Below are positions 1 to 4,972 of a DNA stretch of 7,346 bases, in pieces (position 1 is the stretch's first letter; each line of letters begins with the position of its first letter). The notes below the pieces were generated by a model. It did no database searches. It saw only the letters and a list, made by a program, of their open reading frames with translations, and was not told where the DNA came from. The stretch covers positions 10,205 to 17,550 of the forward strand of contig DIVQ01000031.1 of the NCBI GenBank assembly GCA_002423325.1. The letters are read 5' to 3'. A program made the position numbers and the translations under genes. This DNA is from Anaerolineales bacterium UBA6128 (GTDB taxonomy: Bacteria; Chloroflexota; Anaerolineae; UBA1429).

Positions 1-1157
1 CAGCCGCCAGCGCGGCACAGGACCTCCCCGAGCTGCTGGGGCGCGCACTCGACGCGCTGCGCTCAGCCACCGGCGCCCACAGCGCGGCCATCCTTCTGCT
101 GGAGGAGGGCCTCCTGCGGCCCGCCGCGCTACGGGGCTGTGATGACATCGCGCCGGATGCGTTGCCGCCCGTGCCCGAAGCATACTGCACGCAGGTCACC
201 TGGACGCAGGACCCGGTCACCGCGCCGCTGTTGCGCGCGCTCAGCTGTCCGTCAGCATGCTGCCTGCCGCTGGAGGCGCCCGCTGAGCGCCTGGGCTGCC
301 TGCTCCTGGGCGTCGACCCGGGCTGCCCACCTTTCGCTTGCGATGACGCACGGGTGAGCACGGCGACACGTGTTCTTGGGCTGGCCATCGCGCACGCGCG
401 CTTGCGGGCGCAGCAACCGGGCGCCGAGACAAGCGCGGACGGCCCATCGCAGGCGTGGCTCGAGCAGTGCCGGCTCGCCGCCGTGGGTCGCCTGATTCCC
501 GCCGCGGCGCACGACCTCAACAACCCACTCCAGGCGGTGACCGGCTACGCGCAACTGCTGCTGGCCTCCGAGGCCCTGAGCGAGGAGGCGCGGCGCGATG
601 TCACGCGCATTCACACCCAGGCGCAGCGCGCGGCGCAGATCGTGGAAAACGTGCTCAGCGTGGCGCGCCCACACAAGCCCGAGCACTGCCTGACGGATGT
701 GAGCGCGGCGCTGGAGCGCACGCTGGCGTTGCTGTCGCACCCATTGCGCGCGAACGGCATCGACTGCACGCTCAGCCTGCCCGCTGAACCCCTCCTTGCC
801 TGGACCGACCCCGGTCTGCTGAGGCTCTTGCTGCTATATGTGCTGACCAGCGCACTCGATGCGCGAATACAGGCCGGCGGCGATGGCTGCATCGCGATCC
901 GTGGGTGGGCAAGCGCGCGCAACGTGCAACTCGAGATCGTCTGCGAGGCGCCGGCCGACCAGTTGGAGGCCACCCCGCGGTCGCGCAAGGCTGCGCCCGG
1001 CACCCCGGCCGACGACGCGAGCGCGCAGGGGCTCAGCATCGCCGCGCGCATCGTGGCTTCCATGGGGGGACAGCTGCAGCTTGGCGGCGCGCCGCCGGGC
1101 GCTGCTGCCCTGCACCTCGAATTGCCCGCCACCGAGCCGCCGGCTGGCGCGGCTTGA
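1..1157 (+). CDS. GAF-domain sensor histidine kinase with degenerate ATPase domain, 5' partial
   Basis: This is the C-terminal part of a two-component sensor kinase. The frame is open from base 3 to a TGA at 1155-1157, giving 384 visible residues, and the true start lies before the window. A TTG at 162 is not a credible start because the GAF domain already runs through it. Visible residues about 7-135 form a GAF domain (LPELL...SAAILLLEEG...CLPLEAP...GCLLLG). A HisKA dimerisation domain follows at about 153-220, with the H-box HDLNNPL and phospho-acceptor His170. A HATPase_c-like domain covers about 265-376. Its N-box Asn is Ser283 and the preceding Asn position is Tyr279. The G1 DxGxG motif is replaced by EAPAD (315-319). 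Only GLSI (343-346) and a later GG remain of G2. The GAF domain holds eight Cys. Such kinases normally autophosphorylate and pass phosphate to a response regulator; no partner or membrane segment is visible here. Family call is secure; catalytic competence is doubtful. Confidence 0.9.
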   Translation, partial: AASAAQDLPELLGRALDALRSATGAHSAAILLLEEGLLRPAALRGCDDIAPDALPPVPEAYCTQVTWTQDPVTAPLLRALSCPSACCLPLEAPAERLGCLLLGVDPGCPPFACDDARVSTATRVLGLAIAHARLRAQQPGAETSADGPSQAWLEQCRLAAVGRLIPAAAHDLNNPLQAVTGYAQLLLASEALSEEARRDVTRIHTQAQRAAQIVENVLSVARPHKPEHCLTDVSAALERTLALLSHPLRANGIDCTLSLPAEPLLAWTDPGLLRLLLLYVLTSALDARIQAGGDGCIAIRGWASARNVQLEIVCEAPADQLEATPRSRKAAPGTPADDASAQGLSIAARIVASMGGQLQLGGAPPGAAALHLELPATEPPAGAA

Positions 1158-1196
1158 CTTCCTGCTTGGGACAAGGTTAGCTCAGCGCACACACGC

Positions 1197-1202
1197 AAGG
1201 AG
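1197..1202 (+). promoter_or_regulatory. Shine-Dalgarno of the adenosine-specific kinase gene
   Basis: AAGGAG lies six bases before the ATG at 1209 and fixes that start. It sits in a 51-nt gap after the kinase gene, where I see neither a terminator nor a convincing promoter. Confidence 0.75.
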
Positions 1203-1208
1203 ACGAGG

Positions 1209-1694
1209 ATGGAGATCAAACTGGTAAGCATCGAAAAGCCAGAGGACACCAACTTTATTCTGGGTCAAACGCACTTTATCAAGAGCGTCGAGGACCTGCA
1301 CGAGGCGTTGGTGAACGCGGTGCCGGGGATTCACTTTGGCCTGGCGTTCTGCGAGGCGTCGGGCAAGTGCCTCGTGCGCACCAGCGGCACCGACGCCGCG
1401 CTGGTGGGATTGGCCCAGCAGAACGCCCTGGCGCTGGGCGCCGGACACGCCTTTATCATCTTTATGGGCGAGGGCTTCTATCCCATCAATGTGCTCAACG
1501 CCGTCAAGGCGGTGCCCGAGGTCTGCCACATCTATTGCGCCACGGCCAACCCCACACAGGTGGTGGTGGCCGTCAGCGAGCAGGGACGCGGCATCTTGGG
1601 CGTGATCGACGGCGCGTCGCCCCAGGGCGTCGAGGGCCCCGACGGCGTCGCCTGGCGCAAGGGCTTTTTGCGCACGATCGGCTACAAGCTCTAG
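1209..1694 (+). CDS. Adenosine-specific kinase family protein (PF04008, DUF355)
   Basis: This is a complete 161-residue protein, the usual length for this small family, which is common in archaea and scattered in thermophilic bacteria and Chloroflexota. The family name comes from structural and binding work on a Pyrobaculum protein; the physiological reaction is poorly established, so 'adenosine-specific nucleoside-binding protein, putative kinase' is the safe reading. Conserved blocks are all present: FGLAFCEASGKCLVRTSG (43-60), GAGHAFIIFM (77-86), FYPINVLNAVKAVPEVC (90-106), CATANP (110-115) and GRGILGVIDG (126-135). There is no signal peptide or membrane segment, so it should be cytosolic. 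The ATG at 1209 has a strong Shine-Dalgarno at the right spacing. It follows a histidine kinase by 51 nt and precedes an esterase by 44 nt, possibly in one transcript. The family match is very strong; the biochemical role is uncertain. Confidence 0.95.
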   Translation: MEIKLVSIEKPEDTNFILGQTHFIKSVEDLHEALVNAVPGIHFGLAFCEASGKCLVRTSGTDAALVGLAQQNALALGAGHAFIIFMGEGFYPINVLNAVKAVPEVCHIYCATANPTQVVVAVSEQGRGILGVIDGASPQGVEGPDGVAWRKGFLRTIGYKL

Positions 1695-1738
1695 CTCAGC
1701 ACCGGCAACCGCCGACACCCGGGGCTGGATGACAGACC

Positions 1739-2695
1739 ATGACCATCTCACGTATGGAGCGCGGAATCCGAGCGGGTTTGCCCGTTGTCCGTTTTATGCA
1801 GACGAGCATTCCGCTTCCCTTGGCGCGCCTGCTGCTCAAACAGAGCATGGCGCATGTTCGGCTGTCTGCTGATGCGGTTCGTCAAACGCTGGTGGCAGAT
1901 GGCGTGCCCTGTCAGTGGGTCTTTCCCGCGGGCGGCCCGTCCGACCAGGTGCTGCTCTATCTGCACGGAGGCGGTTTCGTCTTTGGGCTGACCCCCCAAC
2001 ACCTTCGGATGGGGGAGTATCTGTCACGCCGGATGGGCATCCGGGTCCTGATGGTGGACTATCGTCTGGCTCCGGCCTGTCCATTTCCCGCAGCCCTGGA
2101 CGACTGCGTCACGGCTTATCGCAGGTTGCTGCAGCAAGGCTATGCGGCCCCGAACATTGCGGTCGCGGGGGATTCGGCAGGCGCGAATCTGGCCCTTACG
2201 ATGACGTTGAGTCTGCGCGACAGCGGCGCCTCGCTGCCGGCTGCGGCCGCGTGTCTTTCCCCTGTGACAGACCTCACGGCCCGGGGCGACCGGTGGCAGG
2301 GCGCCCAGGATCCGCTGTTGACTTCCAGGGCCATGAGGCTCTATTCTCGATCCTATTTGGGCGACGCGGATGCCCGCGATCCCCTGATCTCGCCGGTACA
2401 TGCCGATCTGCGCGGCCTGCCGCCCTTGCTCGTCCATGTCGGCGAAGACGAGATTCTGCGCGACGATGCGACACGTCTCGTCAGCCTGGCAGAATCGGCA
2501 GGGGTAGATGCACAGTTGCAGGTCTATGCGCGGATGTGGCACGTGTGGCAACTCTTTCTCACGCTGCCGCAGGCAATCGAGTCGCTGGACGAGATCGCGC
2601 GGTTCCTCAAAGCCCACTTGGAGGCAGACACGAAGCGCGCTCAGCGTGACTACAGCACAAATCACAAGGATGCCTTTTCGTGTCATCCTGAGTAG
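1739..2695 (+). CDS. Alpha/beta-hydrolase esterase, HSL family (family IV)
   Basis: This is a 318-residue carboxylesterase/lipase of the hormone-sensitive-lipase family, expected to hydrolyse short-chain esters in the cytoplasm. The oxyanion-hole motif HGGGF is at 76-80. The nucleophile elbow GDSAG is at 144-148 with Ser146. The likely acid is Asp237 in GEDEILRDD, and the base is His268 in MWHVWQLF. The helical residues 1-60 are the usual cap region, with no signal peptide. An in-frame TGA at 1730-1732 means the ORF can only begin at the ATG at 1739 or Met6 at 1754; 1739 gives the family-typical length, though its Shine-Dalgarno is weak. The fold should end near FLKAHLEA (289-296). The last 22 residues, DTKRAQRDY to HPE, look like read-through into intergenic repeat-like DNA. 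Third-position GC is lower than in the neighbours: about 38 of the first 60 codons, against about 31 of 40 in the preceding gene. This hints at different ancestry. The substrate cannot be told. Confidence 0.93.
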   Translation: MTISRMERGIRAGLPVVRFMQTSIPLPLARLLLKQSMAHVRLSADAVRQTLVADGVPCQWVFPAGGPSDQVLLYLHGGGFVFGLTPQHLRMGEYLSRRMGIRVLMVDYRLAPACPFPAALDDCVTAYRRLLQQGYAAPNIAVAGDSAGANLALTMTLSLRDSGASLPAAAACLSPVTDLTARGDRWQGAQDPLLTSRAMRLYSRSYLGDADARDPLISPVHADLRGLPPLLVHVGEDEILRDDATRLVSLAESAGVDAQLQVYARMWHVWQLFLTLPQAIESLDEIARFLKAHLEADTKRAQRDYSTNHKDAFSCHPE

Positions 2696-2735
2696 AGCCA
2701 CTGCGCCGCGGCACCGTTCGATCTGATAGAAACCG
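2660..2735. repeat. Possible dispersed intergenic repeat overlapping the esterase 3' end
   Basis: The stretch around GTGTCATCCTGAG (from 2680) recalls a class of short dispersed repeats seen in many environmental bacteria. It contains a small inverted pair, AGGATG at 2667-2672 and CATCCT at 2684-2689. The final esterase codons and its TAG lie within it. I judge this from memory and see only one copy here, so its repeat status is unproven. Confidence 0.3.
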
Positions 2736-2747
2736 CCAAGCTGGAGT

Positions 2748-2825
2748 CTGGATGCCCGCTTTCGCGGGCATGACGGAGGTGGACTACTCGGTGATCTCGT
2801 CATTCCCGCGTAAGCGGGAATCCAG
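2748..2825. repeat. REP-like palindrome doublet in inverted orientation (REPIN-like)
   Basis: Two 28-bp elements face each other: 2748-2775 on the plus strand and 2798-2825 on the minus strand, with a 22-bp spacer. They agree at 25 of 28 positions when aligned in the same sense. Each folds into a perfect 8-bp stem with a 4-base loop: ATGCCCGC/GCGGGCAT (2752-2771) and ATTCCCGC/GCGGGAAT (2802-2821). The second matches the ATTCCC-N8-GGGAAT pattern of the Neisseria dRS3 type and similar palindromes in other phyla. Two of the three differences pair with each other in the stem, a G-C to T-A swap. No RAYT transposase gene is in the window. Confidence 0.8.
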
Positions 2826-2929
2826 TGTTTTCGTAGCTGCGACGTTGTGCCGCTAGAAATGCGCAAAGCCCGGGCAGTTGCTTATCAGGTACTGAGCACC
2901 ACGAGGGCCCGGCGCGCGACCCCCTCCGA

Positions 2930-2964
2930 CGAAAGGAGTAAATCCTTCGGCCCGCACGCGGGCC
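2930..2964. other. Two adjacent small hairpins upstream of the terminator
   Basis: The first hairpin pairs AAGGA (2933-2937) with TCCTT (2943-2947) around a GTAAA loop, extended by two pairs (C2930-G2949, G2931-C2948) past one bulged A. The second pairs GGCCCG (2949-2954) with CGGGCC (2959-2964) around CACG. They share G2949, so they compete at their junction. Only 14 bases separate them from the terminator stem, so a plus-strand transcript would end in three stem-loops. Function unknown. Confidence 0.4.
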
Positions 2965-2978
2965 TCAGGCTGACACAC

Positions 2979-3026
2979 AAGACACCAAGGGTGCATCACG
3001 TGTGGTGCCGCCCTTGGTGTCTTTTT
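2979..3026 (+). terminator. Rho-independent terminator between convergent genes
   Basis: A perfect 13-bp stem pairs 2979-2991 (AAGACACCAAGGG) with 3011-3023 around a 19-base loop, and five T follow at 3022-3026. The T-run favours the plus strand. On the minus strand the same stem begins 22 bases after the pepF stop and is followed by TTGTGTGT, so it may also stop pepF transcripts, less efficiently. The nearest plus-strand gene ends 283 bases upstream, an unusually long tail for a terminator. Confidence 0.85.
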
Positions 3027-3044
3027 GCTTCTATAGCGGTACTC

Positions 3045-4856
3045 TTACCCGACGAGCGCTTCCAGCTCGGCCACCAGTCGCGTGAACTCGGCGAGAGCAG
3101 CCTGCACAGGCGTCGGCGTGGTCAGGTCCACGCCGGCGGTCTTGAGCAGGTCCAGCGGGTACTGGCTGCCGCCGCCCTTGAGGAAGGCCAGGTAGCGCTC
3201 GAGCGCCGGCTGGCCCTCGTTCAACAGGGCCGAGGACAGCGCCACCGCCGCCGACATGCCCGTGGCGTACTTGTAGACGTAGAAATCGTAGAAAAAATGG
3301 TCGACGCGCGACCATTCCCACGCAATCGCGCGGTCCTCATCGTCGAACGCCACCGTATCGCCAAAGTAGAGCTTGACCAGGCCATAGTAGGTCTCGTCCA
3401 ACGCGTTCACCGTCAATGGCTCGCCCGCCTCGGCACGTTCGTGGATCAGCTTTTCGAACTCGGCAAACATCGTCTGGCGGAAGAGCGTGCCGCGAAAGTC
3501 GTCCAGTTGCTGGTTGATCAGGTAGGCGCGCACGGCCTTGTCGTTGGTCTGGCTGAGCAGGTGGTGGTGCAGCAGCTTTTCGTTGGTGGTAGAGGCCACC
3601 TCGGCCACCAGGATGCGATAGTCGGCCAGGTGATAGGGCTGGTTGCGGTTGGCGTACCAACTGTGCATCGAGTGGCCGAGCTCGTGGGCCAGCGTAAAGC
3701 ACGCGTCCACGGTGCCGTTGTGGTTGAGCAGAATGTAGGGCATCGAGTCATAGCAGCCGCTGGAGTAGGCGCCGGAGCGCTTGCCCACGTTCTCGTAGCG
3801 GTCCACCCAGCCGTTCATCAGGCCGTCGCGCATCACCGAGACATACTCGTCGCCCAGCACCCGCAGGCCGTCGCTGATCACCTGCACCGATTCGTCATAG
3901 CTGTACTTCAAGTCCACCGCCGGGATGACCGGCACGTAGGTGTCATAGATGTGCAGCTTGTCGACGCCCAGCAGGCGCTTGCGCAGCGCGACATAGCGGT
4001 AGAAGGAGGGCAGCGCCTCGTGCACCGCCTCGATGAGCGCGTTGTACACCGCGGTGGGCACGGCGTCGTCGAACAGCGCGGCCTCCAGCGCCGAGCCATA
4101 GTTGCGAGCCTGCGCCTCGAACAGGTGCGCCTTGATCTGGCCGTTGAGCGCCGCGGCGTTGGTGTTGCGGTTGCCGGCGAACTCGCCATAGTAGGCGTCA
4201 AAGGCCGACTTGCGCAGCGTTCGGTCGCGGCTCTCCTCCAGCTTGACAAAGGTGCCATGCGTGAGCGGATGCTCCTGCCCCTCACTGTCCACCGCCGGCT
4301 TGATGCGCGCCGAGAGGTCGACGTTCTTGAGCACCTTGTAGATATCCGAGATGGTCGACAGCGGCTCTGACACCATCGCCATGATCCGCTCCTCGCTGGG
4401 CGTCAGCGTGTGCGGCTTGCCGCGAAGGATGTCCTTGATCCAAAAGGCATAGGGCGCCACTTGCGGGTCGTGCAGCCAATAGTTGATGCGCGCATCGTCG
4501 ATGGTCAGGATCTCGGGCGAGAGGTAGGCCCCGGCCGTGGACAGCCGCACCATCGCGGTGCGCGCGCGATCCAGCATGCCCTTGTAAGTATCGTTGCCCA
4601 GGTCCTCGTCGCTGCGCAGGTGGGCGTACACATACACCTTTTCGAGGTGCCGCATCGACTCGAACCAGGCGGTCAGCGCCTCGCCCAACATGCGGGCCGA
4701 CTCGCCCAGCCGCCCGCGGTAAACCTCGACCACCTCTGGCAAGTCCTGGGCGATGGTCAGATCGGCCTCCCAGGCCGCGTCGTTCGGGTACAGTGCCGCC
4801 ACGTTCCACTTGTCGGTGGCGGGGATGTCCTGACGATTGCGGGGTTGTTCGGTCAT
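3045..4856 (-). CDS. pepF: Oligoendopeptidase F, M3B family zinc metallopeptidase
   Basis: This is a complete 603-residue cytoplasmic metallopeptidase, matching the usual PepF length of about 600. The family cleaves oligopeptides of roughly 7-17 residues and takes part in peptide recycling. Residues about 115-185 are the oligopeptidase N-terminal domain (SPEILTIDDARINYWL...). The M3 catalytic domain covers about 205-590. The zinc motif HELGH is at 391-395 (His391, Glu392, His395), and the third ligand is probably Glu419 in VAEVASTTNE. The substrate-loop signature RSGAYSSGCYDSMPYILLN (360-378) is present, as is QPYHLADYRI (406-415). There is no signal peptide. The ATG at 4856 is supported by AAGGAG eleven bases upstream. 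A promoter-like sequence in the 116-nt gap behind it suggests independent expression from the upstream transglycosylase gene. Nothing is truncated or missing. Confidence 0.97.
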   Translation of the reverse strand: MTEQPRNRQDIPATDKWNVAALYPNDAAWEADLTIAQDLPEVVEVYRGRLGESARMLGEALTAWFESMRHLEKVYVYAHLRSDEDLGNDTYKGMLDRARTAMVRLSTAGAYLSPEILTIDDARINYWLHDPQVAPYAFWIKDILRGKPHTLTPSEERIMAMVSEPLSTISDIYKVLKNVDLSARIKPAVDSEGQEHPLTHGTFVKLEESRDRTLRKSAFDAYYGEFAGNRNTNAAALNGQIKAHLFEAQARNYGSALEAALFDDAVPTAVYNALIEAVHEALPSFYRYVALRKRLLGVDKLHIYDTYVPVIPAVDLKYSYDESVQVISDGLRVLGDEYVSVMRDGLMNGWVDRYENVGKRSGAYSSGCYDSMPYILLNHNGTVDACFTLAHELGHSMHSWYANRNQPYHLADYRILVAEVASTTNEKLLHHHLLSQTNDKAVRAYLINQQLDDFRGTLFRQTMFAEFEKLIHERAEAGEPLTVNALDETYYGLVKLYFGDTVAFDDEDRAIAWEWSRVDHFFYDFYVYKYATGMSAAVALSSALLNEGQPALERYLAFLKGGGSQYPLDLLKTAGVDLTTPTPVQAALAEFTRLVAELEALVG

Positions 4857-4867
4857 GCAGGGCCTAT

Positions 4868-4873
4868 CTCCTT
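4868..4873 (-). promoter_or_regulatory. Shine-Dalgarno of pepF
   Basis: AAGGAG on the minus strand lies 11 bases before the ATG at 4856. The spacing is slightly long but supports that start; no better start lies nearby. Confidence 0.7.
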
Positions 4874-4880
4874 CTGTTCG

Positions 4881-4897
4881 GCCGGCTTGACGCCGGC
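4881..4897 (-). promoter_or_regulatory. Hairpin in the pepF 5' leader
   Basis: GCCGGC pairs with GCCGGC around a five-base loop (GTCAA on the minus strand). Outer bases TTC/GAA can extend it past a single-base bulge. It lies between the predicted promoter and the Shine-Dalgarno, which starts seven bases later. There is no T-run, so it is not a terminator. It could stabilise the message or modulate initiation; that is inference. Confidence 0.4.
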
Positions 4898-4915
4898 GAA
4901 TCCGCTTCTCCCACT

Positions 4916-4943
4916 ATTGTAGCGACGGGCGTCTCACCCGCAA
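4916..4943 (-). promoter_or_regulatory. Predicted sigma70-like promoter of pepF
   Basis: On the minus strand, TTGCGG (-35-like, 4943-4938) is followed after 16 bases by TACAAT (-10, 4921-4916). The -10 is one base from TATAAT and the -35 keeps TTG. Initiation would be expected near 4909, giving a leader of about 53 nt with a hairpin and a Shine-Dalgarno. Such an AT-rich -10 stands out in this GC-rich DNA. Confidence 0.5.
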
Positions 4944-4967
4944 AATAGAGCCGGCGCGTTCGCCCGG
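4942..4967 (-). terminator. Possible weak terminator of the transglycosylase gene
   Basis: On the minus strand a six-pair GC stem (CC, one bulged G, GGCG, loop AACG, CGCC, GG; 4967-4951) begins five bases after the TGA at 4973-4975. It is followed by CTCTATTTT (4950-4942). The stem is short and bulged, and the T-rich tail overlaps the predicted -35 of pepF. Partial read-through into pepF is likely. Confidence 0.35.
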
Positions 4968-4972
4968 TTCCC

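Larger units (their letters stand above)
2696..3044. other. Convergent intergenic region of 349 bases with repeats and hairpins, no gene
   Basis: This separates the plus-strand esterase from the minus-strand pepF. From left to right it holds the end of a repeat-like stretch, an inverted doublet of REP-like palindromes (2748-2825), about 100 bases without clear structure, two small hairpins (2930-2964) and a strong terminator (2979-3026). Open frames crossing it encode only the familiar spurious peptides of such palindromes (for example WIPAYAGMT on the minus strand), so I call no protein here. Confidence 0.8.

Noticed and set aside
1174..1186. tRNA-like GGTTAGCTCAGC resembling a D-arm
   Set aside because: No acceptor stem, anticodon arm or T-arm can be built around it, and a Shine-Dalgarno and start codon follow within 35 bases.
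611..1252. Minus-strand frame of 213 codons opposite the histidine kinase
   Set aside because: It is a shadow of the kinase gene with no recognisable domain. The GAF and HisKA motifs lie on the plus strand.
2748..2825. CRISPR array or insertion-sequence end
   Set aside because: There are only two copies, in opposite orientation, with a short spacer and no regular array. No transposase or cas gene is present.
2024..2866. 280-codon minus-strand frame across the esterase and the repeats
   Set aside because: It is antisense to a well-supported esterase. Its N-terminal peptides (WIPAYAGMT, PRKRAS) are the classic spurious translation of these palindromic repeats.
2985..3026. T-box riboswitch, because GTGTGGTGCCGC resembles the T-box sequence next to a terminator
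   Set aside because: The resemblance is partial. The sequence sits in the terminator loop rather than in an antiterminator arm, I see no Stem I, and the next gene lies on the opposite strand.
2847..4370. 507-codon open frame on the plus strand
   Set aside because: It lies antisense to pepF and is rich in low-complexity Val, His, Arg and Gln typical of a high-GC shadow frame. The minus-strand frame carries all the M3 peptidase motifs.
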